Part shown: positions 1-6,958 of the stretch, piece by piece
How the letters are laid out: every line of letters begins with the position of its first letter
How positions within the stretch are numbered: the stretch's first letter is position 1
Source: Actinocrinis sp046724665
GTDB lineage: Bacteria; Actinomycetota; Actinomycetes; Streptomycetales; Catenulisporaceae
Reading direction: 5' to 3'
Assembly (NCBI GenBank): GCA_046724665.1
Contig: JBKOWZ010000080.1
Span: 1 to 6,958, forward strand
Length of the DNA stretch: 6,958 bases
Program-made: the position numbers and the translations under genes
The notes under the pieces: model-generated
Databases searched by the model: none
The model's input: only the letters and a program-made list of their open reading frames with translations
What the model was told of the DNA's origin: nothing

Positions 1-327
1 GCGCGGGTGCGCGCGCTGGCCCGGCGCGCCCAGCCCGCGGTGCCGCCGGTGCTGACCAGCGGCGACCTGACCCTCGACCCGGCGCAGCGGGTCGCCAGGC
101 GGGCGGGGCGCCGGCTCGACCTGTCCCCGAAGGAGCTGGCCGTGCTGGAACTGCTGCTCGAGGCGCGCGGCGCGCCGGTCTCCGCCGAGCGCCTGCTGGA
201 GCGGGCCTGGGACGAGGCCGCCGATCCGTTCACCAACACGGTCAAGGTCACGGTCAGCCGGCTGCGCCGCAAGCTCGGCGAGCCCCCGATCATAGAGACG
301 GTGCCCCATGCCGGCTATCGCATCTAG
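1..327 (+). CDS. OmpR/PhoB-family response regulator, C-terminal DNA-binding domain (5' partial)
   Basis: The frame is open from the first base, so this is the 3' part of a longer gene whose phospho-receiver domain lies outside the window. About 108 residues are visible, covering the linker and the complete winged-helix DNA-binding domain. The order is a short beta-sheet (SGDLTLDPAQRVARRAG), then LSPKELAVLELLLEARG, then the recognition region with TVKVTVSRLRRKLG, then the closing wing hairpin IIETVPHAGYRI at the C-terminus. All are hallmarks of the Trans_reg_C family. A GTG at base 7 could be mistaken for a start, but it falls inside the inter-domain linker. The protein should bind direct-repeat operators once phosphorylated by the kinase encoded just downstream, whose start region overlaps this gene's stop. 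That overlap points to one operon and translational coupling. The family call is firm. The regulon and signal are unknown. Confidence 0.93.
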   Translation, partial: ARVRALARRAQPAVPPVLTSGDLTLDPAQRVARRAGRRLDLSPKELAVLELLLEARGAPVSAERLLERAWDEAADPFTNTVKVTVSRLRRKLGEPPIIETVPHAGYRI

Positions 328-1537
328 AGCCTCCCGCATGCCGAGGCTGTCCCGCATGCGGCGCACGCTGCGGATGCGCCTGACCCTGCTCTACAGCGCG
401 TTGCTGCTCGGCTCCGGCGCGGTTCTGCTGACCATCACGTACCTCGTCGTCGCGCACACCGAGCTCGGCAAGGACAACACCGTGGTCGTCACCGGCGTCA
501 CGGGGCTGCTCCAGCCGTTCGGGAGGCCGTCGCGCGACCAGATCCAGGAGATCGTCGCGGCGCAGCACGCCGCCGAGGCGCGCCAGCTGCTGACCGTCTC
601 CGGCATCGCGCTGCTGGTCATGGCGGTGTTCTCGGTGCTGCTCGGCTGGTGGATGGCCGGGCGGGCGCTGCGGCCGGTGCGCGAGATGACCGGCAAGGCG
701 CGCCGACTGTCCGAGGCGAACCTGCACGAGCGGCTGGCCGTGACCGGCCCGGACGACGAGCTCAAGGAGCTCGGCGACACCTTCGACGGGCTGCTGGCCC
801 GGCTGGACGCGGCCTTCGAGGCGCAGAAGCGGTTCGTCGCGAACGCCTCGCACGAACTGCGCACGCCGCTCACCTTCCAGCGAGCCGTGCTCGAAGTCGT
901 CCTCTCCGATCCGCACGCGGACACGGCGCAGCTGCGCACGGCCTGCGAACGCGTGCTCGCGGCGGGCGCGGACCAGGAGCGGCTCATCGAGGCGCTGCTC
1001 ACGCTGGCGCGCGGCCAGCGCGGGCTGGAGCGCCGGGAGCTGGTCGATCTGGCGGCGGTGGCCTCTCGGGCCGTCGCCCAGCGGGATCCGGCGCAGCAGG
1101 ACGCGGGCGTGTCGGTGGACGGCCGGCTGGCCGCGTCCCGCACCTGGGGCGACACGCGGCTGCTCGAACGGCTGGTGGGCAATCTGGTGGACAACGCGGT
1201 CCGGCACAACGTGCCGGGCGGCTGGGTGGCGGTGTGGACCGGGACCGACGGGGACCGGGCGATGCTGCGCGTCGCCAACAGCGGCCCGGTCGTCGCCCCC
1301 GACCAGGTCGGCGTGCTGGTGCAGCCGTTCCAGCGGATGGACTCGCGGATCAACCGGCGCGACGGCCTCGGGCTCGGGCTCTCCATCGTGGCCGCGATCG
1401 CGGGGGCGCACGGGGCGCACCTGGGCATCGAGTCGCGTCCCGAGGGAGGGCTCGAAGTCACCCTGGCGTTCCCCGGCGCTAACGGCCGGCCAGTTGCGGC
1501 GGCAGCGGCCGCGCGTGCAGTACCGTCAGCGCGCTGA
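308..1537 (+). CDS. Two-component sensor histidine kinase, CutS-like (TM-TM-HAMP-HisKA-HATPase)
   Basis: This inner-membrane sensor kinase is the partner of the response regulator just upstream. From the ATG at 308 it has 409 residues. TM1 is about 25-48 and a short extracytoplasmic loop spans about 49-96. TM2 is about 97-118 and HAMP follows to about 170. The HisKA phospho-acceptor is H182 in ASHELRTPL, and the N-box is GNLVDNAVRHN (N292, N296). The G1 region is reduced to VANSGPVV, and the G2 box is GLGLGLSI (353-360). VANSGPVV and the VQPFQRM block resemble Streptomyces CutS, but the sensor loop has no cysteine, so orthology is not claimed. The start is uncertain. In-frame ATGs lie at 308, 338 and 356; the last has the best Shine-Dalgarno (GAGG at 343-346, 9-nt spacer) and still precedes TM1. 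Conserved homology ends near residue 389. The Ala-rich tail beyond it is antisense to the end of helD. No terminator is visible. Confidence 0.93.
   Translation: MPAIASRASRMPRLSRMRRTLRMRLTLLYSALLLGSGAVLLTITYLVVAHTELGKDNTVVVTGVTGLLQPFGRPSRDQIQEIVAAQHAAEARQLLTVSGIALLVMAVFSVLLGWWMAGRALRPVREMTGKARRLSEANLHERLAVTGPDDELKELGDTFDGLLARLDAAFEAQKRFVANASHELRTPLTFQRAVLEVVLSDPHADTAQLRTACERVLAAGADQERLIEALLTLARGQRGLERRELVDLAAVASRAVAQRDPAQQDAGVSVDGRLAASRTWGDTRLLERLVGNLVDNAVRHNVPGGWVAVWTGTDGDRAMLRVANSGPVVAPDQVGVLVQPFQRMDSRINRRDGLGLGLSIVAAIAGAHGAHLGIESRPEGGLEVTLAFPGANGRPVAAAAAARAVPSAR
343..346 (+). promoter_or_regulatory. Candidate ribosome binding site supporting a kinase start at 356
   Basis: GAGG lies 9 nt before the in-frame ATG at 356 and is a better Shine-Dalgarno match than anything before the ATGs at 308 or 338. 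Starting at 356 would give a kinase 16 residues shorter, opening MRRTLRMRL directly before TM1, with the regulator stop 28 bp upstream instead of overlapping. The choice changes whether the two genes truly overlap. Confidence 0.35.
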
Positions 1538-3581
1538 CGGCTCGGGTCAGCACCACGTAGAGCCGCCGCAGCCCGAGCACCTCGGCGTATTCGGCCTCGA
1601 CGATGTCGGCCGGCTCCGCCACGATCACCTGGTCGTACTCGAGACCCTTGGCCAGGCTCGCCGGGACGAGCGTGATGCGCGGCGGTTCGCCGTCCGGCTC
1701 CACGTCGTCGGCCTCGGCGGCGCCCAGCACCAGGTGACTGAGGCCGTGCGCGGTCAGTGCCTTCGTGAGCGCGCCGACGGACGCGTCCGCGGCGATGACG
1801 CCGATCGAACCCTCACGGCCGAGCGCCTCGGCAGCGGCTCCGGCCAGCGCGTCCGGCACGTCGGCGACCGCGCGGACGTCGAGCGCTCCGGCCGACTGGC
1901 GGACCGAGGTCGGCGGGGCGAGCAGCGGCGCCGCGAACGGCAGCAGCCGCGCCGCGTACTCGATCACCTGCCGGGGCACCCGGAAGCCCTGCGTCAGCTC
2001 CTCGCGCACCGCCTCCGGCTTGCCGAGGTGCCGCAGCGTCTCCTCCCACGACCCGGCCGCCCACGCCGTCGTCGCCTGGGCCACGTCGCCGAGCACGGTC
2101 GCCGACCCGGTAGCGCAGCGCCGGCCGACCGCGCGGCACTGCATCGGCGAGAGGTCCTGCGCCTCGTCGAGCACCACGTGCGCCAGCGACGGAATCCGGT
2201 CGAGCTGGTCGGCGAGTTCGTCGAGCAGCACCGCGTCGGCCGCCGTCCACCGCGCCGCGGCCGGGCTGCGCGGGACCCTGGCGCCGGAGCCGGGCCGCTC
2301 CCAGCAGATCAGCGCCTGTTCCTCGGCGCTCAGCACACCGTCGGCCGCCTCGGCGAGCCGCGCCGCCGAGGCGAACAGCCCGAACAGCAGCTTGACCGGA
2401 TCGACCGCGGGCCACAGCTCGTCCACGAGCTGCTTGACCGGACGCGAGCGGGCCACCGCGTCCTGCACCCGGTCGTCCGGCGACTCGCCCGCGGCCTCCA
2501 TCCTGGTGAGCACGGCGTGCGCGATCCGCTGCGCAAGCATCGCCCGGCCGGCCGCGTATCGCACGCCGCGCTCGCGGATCGCGTCGATGTGTTCCTGGAT
2601 CTCGTACACGGGCACCCGCCACTTGCGCACGCCGCGCGGCACGATCACCGCCTCGGTCGGCGCGGCCAGGCTGGACCACAGCGCGCGGTGCAGGACGTCC
2701 GCCATCCGCGCGTCGCCCTTGATCCGCGCCGCCTCGGCGTCGTCCACGCCGCGCACGGCGAAGCGCTGCGCGAAGCCCTTCGATACGAGCTCTTCGACGG
2801 TGGCCTGCGCGACGTCGAGCTCGCCGAGCGCCGGCAGCACCTGCTCGATGTACTTGAGGAACTGCCGGTTCGGGCCGACGACCAGCGCGCCGCCGCGTTT
2901 GAGCCGCTCGCGGTGGGTGTAGAGCAGGAAGGCGACGCGGTGCAGGCCGACCGCGGTCTTCCCGGTGCCGGGGGCGCCTTGTACGCACACGGATTCGGCC
3001 AGGCCGGCGCGGACGATCTCGTCCTGCTCCGGCTGGATCGTGGCGACGATGTCGCGCATCGGCCCGACGCGCGGCCGCTCGATCTCCTCGGTCAGGATCC
3101 TGCTTCCGGAGGTCCGGCCGGCTTGACCGGCCGCGCCGTCGAACCGCTCGTCCTCGTAGGCGGTCAACTCGCCGCCGGAGAAGCCGAAGCGGCGGCGCAG
3201 CGCCAGGCCGTGCGGATCCTTCGCGCTGGCCCGGTAGAACGCGACCGAGACCGGCGCGCGCCAGTCGATGACCATCGGGTCGCCGACCGCGTCGTGCACG
3301 TGCCGCCTGCCCACGTAGTAGCGCTCGCCCCGGTACTCGCCGGGCAGGTCGGCCGAGTAGTCCAGGCGGCCGAAGAACAGCGGCACGTCGGGATGGTCCA
3401 GCAGCGCGGCGGCGCGGGCCTGGATCGCGGCGTGCAGCACCTCGGTGGACACGGCGGTGGCGCCCTGCGCCTTGAGGGCCAGCGTGTCGTCGCGCATGAC
3501 GCGCAGCGCGGCCCGGGACTCGGCCAGGTGCGCGCGCTCGGCGCGGATCGTCGGGTCGTCGGCGGACGGGGATGCGGGCAT
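1479..3581 (-). CDS. helD: HelD-family RNA polymerase recycling motor ATPase (UvrD-like superfamily 1)
   Basis: HelD proteins bind RNA polymerase, push a coiled coil into the secondary channel and use ATP to strip stalled polymerase from nucleic acid. They act in the cytoplasm. From the chosen ATG the protein has 700 residues, normal for the actinobacterial family. Residues 10-60 form the predicted N-terminal coiled coil. About 83-135 carry the HelD signature (YYVGRRHVHDA, VIDWRAPVS, FYRAS). Walker A is GAPGTGKT (202-209, K208), followed by LHRVAFLLYTHR and VVGPNRQFL. A family-specific insertion runs about 255-440. Walker B is VVLDEAQD (469-476), then LGDVAQAT (497-504), QGFRVP (531-536), KGLEYD (645-650) and LYVVLTRA (674-681). 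All ATPase motifs look intact. ATG 3581 is preferred over an in-frame GTG at 3602 because GGAG lies 5 nt upstream and the protein then opens MPASPSADD. It is divergent from the amidohydrolase. The rifamycin-resistance relative HelR is a less likely identity. Confidence 0.93.
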   Translation of the reverse strand: MPASPSADDPTIRAERAHLAESRAALRVMRDDTLALKAQGATAVSTEVLHAAIQARAAALLDHPDVPLFFGRLDYSADLPGEYRGERYYVGRRHVHDAVGDPMVIDWRAPVSVAFYRASAKDPHGLALRRRFGFSGGELTAYEDERFDGAAGQAGRTSGSRILTEEIERPRVGPMRDIVATIQPEQDEIVRAGLAESVCVQGAPGTGKTAVGLHRVAFLLYTHRERLKRGGALVVGPNRQFLKYIEQVLPALGELDVAQATVEELVSKGFAQRFAVRGVDDAEAARIKGDARMADVLHRALWSSLAAPTEAVIVPRGVRKWRVPVYEIQEHIDAIRERGVRYAAGRAMLAQRIAHAVLTRMEAAGESPDDRVQDAVARSRPVKQLVDELWPAVDPVKLLFGLFASAARLAEAADGVLSAEEQALICWERPGSGARVPRSPAAARWTAADAVLLDELADQLDRIPSLAHVVLDEAQDLSPMQCRAVGRRCATGSATVLGDVAQATTAWAAGSWEETLRHLGKPEAVREELTQGFRVPRQVIEYAARLLPFAAPLLAPPTSVRQSAGALDVRAVADVPDALAGAAAEALGREGSIGVIAADASVGALTKALTAHGLSHLVLGAAEADDVEPDGEPPRITLVPASLAKGLEYDQVIVAEPADIVEAEYAEVLGLRRLYVVLTRAVSALTVLHARPLPPQLAGR

Positions 3582-3586
3582 GACGG

Positions 3587-3590
3587 CTCC
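3587..3590 (-). promoter_or_regulatory. Ribosome binding site that sets the helD start
   Basis: On the minus strand, GGAG followed by the 5-nt spacer CCGTC precedes the ATG at 3581. This favours that codon over the upstream in-frame GTG at 3602, which would add seven residues (a hydrophobic MYLLGAV stretch) and put this GGAG inside the coding region. Confidence 0.6.
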
Positions 3591-3775
3591 AAGCAGGTAC
3601 ACAGGTCAAGGTGACGAAAGACGTGTATTCACCGGAGCGCAGAGGTCTCGGCGCGGCTCGCGAGTGCGCGGCAGCGCGCCCTACATGTGCTGGGAGGGGC
3701 GATTACTCTACCAGGGCGCCGCCGTCGCCTCGGCGAATAATCGGCCGCGCAGCCGCAGCACCGCCGCTCACCACT

Positions 3776-3783
3776 GGAGGAGA
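3776..3783 (+). promoter_or_regulatory. Strong ribosome binding site of the amidohydrolase gene
   Basis: GGAGGAGA sits just upstream of the ATG at 3789, with the GGAGG core 8 nt and the GAGA part 5 nt from the start codon. It is the best Shine-Dalgarno in the window and fixes the amidohydrolase start. Confidence 0.75.
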
Positions 3784-3788
3784 CAGAC

Positions 3789-4997
3789 ATGGCCGTGACC
3801 GCGATCGTCGGCGGCAGGATCGTGCCGATCGAGGCCGAGCCGATCGAGGGCGGGACCCTGCTGATCGAGGACGGCCGGATCAGCGCGCTCGGCGGCGCCG
3901 ACCTGCCGGTACCCGAGGGCGCCGAGGTCGTGGACGCGGCCGGCCGCTGGGTGCTGCCCGGCTTCATCGAGGCACACGGCCATCTCGGCGTGCACGAGGA
4001 GGGCGAGGGCTGGGCCGGCAACGACACCAACGAGCTGACCGACCCGGTCACCGCGCACGTGCGCGCGATCGACGCGATCAACCCGGACGAGCAGGGTTGG
4101 CGCGACGCGGTCGCCGGCGGCGTCCTCGCGGTCAACGTGAATCCGGGCTCGGGCAACCCGATCGGCGGGCAGAGCGTCGCGCTCAAGTCCTGGGGCGGCA
4201 CCGTGGACGACCGGGTGCTGCGCGAGCCGGCCGGGATCAAGTCGGCGCTCGGCGAGAACCCGAAGCGGGTGTACAGCGAGAAGAAGCAGACGCCGTCCAC
4301 CCGGCTCGGCACCGCCGCGGTGATCCGCGCCGCCTTCGTCGAGGCGCAGAACTACCTGGCCAAGCTGGAGGCTGAGGCGGCGAAGCCGGCCGAGGAGCGC
4401 AAGCCGGTGGAGCGCAGCCTCAAGCTGGAGGCGCTCGGCCGGGTGCTGCGCCGGGAGATCCCGTGGCGGCAGCACGTGCACCGGGCCGACGACATCGCCA
4501 CCGCGCTGCGCATCGCCGACGAATTCGGCTACGAACTCGTCATCGACCACGGCACCGAGGCGCACCTGGTCGCCGACAAACTGGCCGCGCGCGGCGTCCC
4601 GGTCATCATCGGCCCCTTGTTCACCTCGCGCTCGAAGGTCGAGCTGCGCAACCGCTCGCTGGCCAATCCGGGCCGGCTGCACCGCGCCGGGGTGACCATC
4701 GCGATCACCACCGACCATCCGGTCGTGCCGATCAACTTCCTGGTGCACCAGGCCACGCTGGCGGTCAAGGAGGGCCTGGACCGCGACGCGGCGCTGCGCG
4801 CGCTGACCGTCAACCCGGCGCGCATCCTCGGCATCGACGACCGCATCGGCTCGCTGGCCGTCGGCAAGGACGCGGACCTCTGCGTCTGGTCCGGCGACCC
4901 GCTGGACGTGATGCAGCGGGTCGAGCGCGCCTTCATCGACGGCCGCGAGATCTACGCCTACGACTACGCCGCCGCGGAGGGCGTGTTCCGCCTCTAA
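3789..4997 (+). CDS. Metal-dependent amidohydrolase (COG1228, imidazolonepropionase-like)
   Basis: The 402-residue protein has the two-part layout of the amidohydrolase superfamily. A beta-sandwich formed by residues 1-55 and about 350-390 (the latter with IGSLAVGKDADLCVWSGDP) encloses a TIM-barrel catalytic domain. Candidate metal ligands and catalytic residues are the HxH pair H63/H65 in EAHGHLGV, the QHVHRADD block (H229, H231), H254 and H259 in VIDHGTEAH, and D309 in TTDHPVVP. The block GIKSALGENPKRVY (149-162) is typical of this subfamily and may supply the bridging ligand (K151 or E156), which I cannot decide. A charged, probably helical insertion spans about 188-215. No signal peptide is seen, so it is cytosolic and should hydrolyse a C-N bond in a cyclic or linear amide. 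The substrate is unknown. It lacks the NagA layout, so it is probably not the deacetylase for the nearby PTS. It starts divergently from helD and ends before a shared terminator. Confidence 0.9.
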   Translation: MAVTAIVGGRIVPIEAEPIEGGTLLIEDGRISALGGADLPVPEGAEVVDAAGRWVLPGFIEAHGHLGVHEEGEGWAGNDTNELTDPVTAHVRAIDAINPDEQGWRDAVAGGVLAVNVNPGSGNPIGGQSVALKSWGGTVDDRVLREPAGIKSALGENPKRVYSEKKQTPSTRLGTAAVIRAAFVEAQNYLAKLEAEAAKPAEERKPVERSLKLEALGRVLRREIPWRQHVHRADDIATALRIADEFGYELVIDHGTEAHLVADKLAARGVPVIIGPLFTSRSKVELRNRSLANPGRLHRAGVTIAITTDHPVVPINFLVHQATLAVKEGLDRDAALRALTVNPARILGIDDRIGSLAVGKDADLCVWSGDPLDVMQRVERAFIDGREIYAYDYAAAEGVFRL

Positions 4998-5025
4998 CGC
5001 TCTAAAAGCGAATCATCCGCCGATA

Positions 5026-5075
5026 CACAGCCCGTCTCCGGCCCTGGTCGCGGGGGCCGGAGACGGGGGTCTGTG
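5026..5075. terminator. Bidirectional intrinsic-type terminator hairpin between convergent genes
   Basis: A perfect 14-bp inverted repeat, CCCGTCTCCGGCCC (5031-5044) and its complement (5054-5067), encloses a 9-nt loop. After a 3-nt bulge the stem extends through CACAG (5026-5030) with CTGTG (5071-5075), and then imperfectly through ATAC/GTAT. The hairpin lies between the amidohydrolase stop at 4997 and the permease stop at 5102, which converge on it. It should therefore end transcription from both sides. There is no long U tract on either side, which is usual for GC-rich actinomycete terminators. The rest of the 104-bp gap holds nothing else I can support. Confidence 0.85.
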
Positions 5076-5101
5076 CGTATTCAGGGATCAGAATACAGAG
5101 G

Positions 5102-6475
<1,374 letters not shown>

Positions 6476-6482
6476 GGAGAGG

Positions 6483-6487
6483 CCTCC
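6483..6487 (-). promoter_or_regulatory. Ribosome binding site of the PTS permease gene
   Basis: On the minus strand GGAGG with a 7-nt spacer precedes the ATG at 6475. It confirms that start and fills most of the short gap after the regulator stop, leaving no space for a separate promoter. The two genes are therefore probably co-transcribed. Confidence 0.7.
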
Positions 6488-6495
6488 GTGAGGGT

Positions 6496-6958
6496 TTATC
6501 CGAGCGTCGCGCCGATGTCGCCGATCTGGCGCGCCGCGCGGGGATTGGTGATCGGCTGTGCGGGCCTTTCGAGCGGTACCCAGAGCTGGTACCGGTCGGC
6601 GCGGTACGCCGAGACGGCGTACTCGATGAGCACGTCGCCGGCGTAGCTGCGCCGGGACATCTGCAACACGACTCCGCCGGCCGGAATCTCCAGCAGCGCG
6701 GCGTCTTCGGGATCCGGATTGCCTGCCTCGATGACTTGTTCGCCCCAGGTGAGCTTGAGGCCGTACTCGTCGGCGAGGGTCTGGTACAGCGAGTGCGGGG
6801 TGCCGTGGCTGAGCAGGCCGGGCACCCGGTTCTCCGGCAGGTGGGTGCGTTCCACCGCCATCGGGATCGAATCGGCGTAACGGAGCCGGGCGAGGCGAAC
6901 CACCGGCTCGCCCGGGTTGAGCTCGAGCTGGCGCGCGAGCACCGGGGTGGCCTCGATC
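6496..6958 (-). CDS. GntR/HutC-family transcriptional regulator, UTRA effector domain (5' partial)
   Basis: The frame is open to the window edge (it reads IEATP before VLARQLEL), so the N-terminal winged-helix DNA-binding domain lies outside. About 153 residues are visible and form nearly all of a UTRA ligand-binding domain. The order is LARQLELNPGEPVVRLARLR, then IPMAVERTHLPENRVPGLL, SLYQTLADEYGLKLTWGEQVIEA, LLEIPAGGVVLQMSRRSY and IEYAVSAYRADRYQLWVPLER. The same block order is known in DasR, NagR/YvoA and other sugar-phosphate-responsive HutC regulators. A GTG at 6942 is not the true start. The C-terminus carries about 20 extra residues after the last UTRA strand (QPITNPRAARQIGDIGATLG). It lies directly upstream of the EIIC gene with a 20-bp gap, so it probably represses its own operon until a phosphorylated sugar from the transporter binds. 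Whether it is DasR itself or a dedicated paralog cannot be decided; the dedicated position favours a paralog. Confidence 0.9.
   Translation of the reverse strand, partial: IEATPVLARQLELNPGEPVVRLARLRYADSIPMAVERTHLPENRVPGLLSHGTPHSLYQTLADEYGLKLTWGEQVIEAGNPDPEDAALLEIPAGGVVLQMSRRSYAGDVLIEYAVSAYRADRYQLWVPLERPAQPITNPRAARQIGDIGATLG

Larger units (their letters stand above)
3582..3788. promoter_or_regulatory. Divergent promoter region between helD and the amidohydrolase gene
   Basis: This 207-bp non-coding stretch separates two divergently transcribed genes and must carry both promoters. It contains the only AT-rich patches in the neighbourhood. For the plus strand, TACTCT (3704-3709) and AATAAT (3736-3741) could be -10 elements, but neither has a recognisable -35 at 17-18 bp. 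For the minus strand, TAGAGT (complement of 3705-3710) fits the actinobacterial TAnnnT -10 pattern, again without a good -35. Two possible operator-like elements are visible. One is the inverted pair CGATTA (3700-3705) and TAATCG (3738-3743). The other is a short palindrome, GTCA-AGG-TGAC (3605-3615), close to the helD start. The region ends with a strong plus-strand Shine-Dalgarno, GGAGGAGA at 3776-3783. That the region is regulatory follows from gene layout. The individual elements are weak guesses. Confidence 0.5.

Noticed and set aside
290..1420. A 376-codon minus-strand frame antisense to the histidine kinase
   Set aside because: Low-complexity Arg/Pro/His-rich translation without motifs. 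The plus strand here encodes a full canonical kinase.
1494..3614. A 706-codon open frame on the plus strand, antisense to nearly all of helD
   Set aside because: It is rich in Arg, His and Gly with no recognisable domain, and mirrors helD codons. Long antisense frames are common in very GC-rich DNA where stop codons are rare.
3582..3788. A rifamycin-associated element upstream of helD, as seen near HelR genes
   Set aside because: No clear long palindrome of that kind is visible. The protein also looks more like ordinary actinobacterial HelD than HelR.
3611..4375. A plus-strand frame starting in the intergenic region and running into the amidohydrolase
   Set aside because: It is a frame-shifted shadow of the amidohydrolase with Arg/Gly-rich translation, no Shine-Dalgarno and no homology.
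3768..4748. A 326-codon minus-strand frame antisense to the amidohydrolase
   Set aside because: No domain signature, and its composition is typical of an antisense shadow.
5003..5101. A DasR-type operator (dre) in the gap beside the PTS gene
   Set aside because: I found no match to the roughly palindromic TGGTCTAGACCA-like pattern. The gap is at the 3' end of the permease, and the operator would be expected upstream of the regulator, outside the window.
6479..6486. The 8-bp palindrome GAGGCCTC at the permease ribosome binding site
   Set aside because: It has no loop and cannot form a hairpin by itself. It is explained by the Shine-Dalgarno in a GC-rich context.

Overview
The window comes from a very GC-rich actinomycete. 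The evidence is GC-dominated third codon positions, a CutS-like sensor kinase, an actinobacterial HelD, and a DasR-type GntR regulator next to a single-domain PTS EIIC protein. A streptomycete or close relative fits best. The genus cannot be fixed from this stretch.

Left block, plus strand (1-1537): the C-terminal DNA-binding half of an OmpR/PhoB-type response regulator, then a complete two-TM/HAMP/HisKA/HATPase sensor histidine kinase. The kinase start region overlaps the end of the regulator, so the pair is probably translationally coupled. The sensor loop is short and has no cysteine, unlike classical CutS.

Middle block: a HelD-family RNA polymerase recycling ATPase on the minus strand (1479-3581). 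It ends tail-to-tail with the kinase, and the two coding ends overlap by 59 bp on opposite strands. HelD starts divergently from a COG1228-type metal-dependent amidohydrolase (plus, 3789-4997). The two share a 207-bp intergenic region, which must hold both promoters. The amidohydrolase has a clear metal-ligand set but no known substrate.

Right block, minus strand (6958 down to 5102): the UTRA effector-binding part of a GntR/HutC-family regulator (N-terminus outside the window), then after a 20-bp gap a NagE-like PTS permease (EIIC only). These form a regulator-transporter operon. A strong GC-rich hairpin at about 5026-5075 sits between the convergent amidohydrolase and permease genes and probably terminates both.

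The whole window is accounted for by six genes. I saw no RNA genes, insertion sequences, CRISPR arrays or phage-like material. I found no convincing new multi-gene system. The points worth a second look are the unusual variable loop of the EIIC with no EIIB partner in view, the kinase/helD antisense overlap, the cysteine-free CutS-like sensor, and the shared helD/amidohydrolase promoter region.
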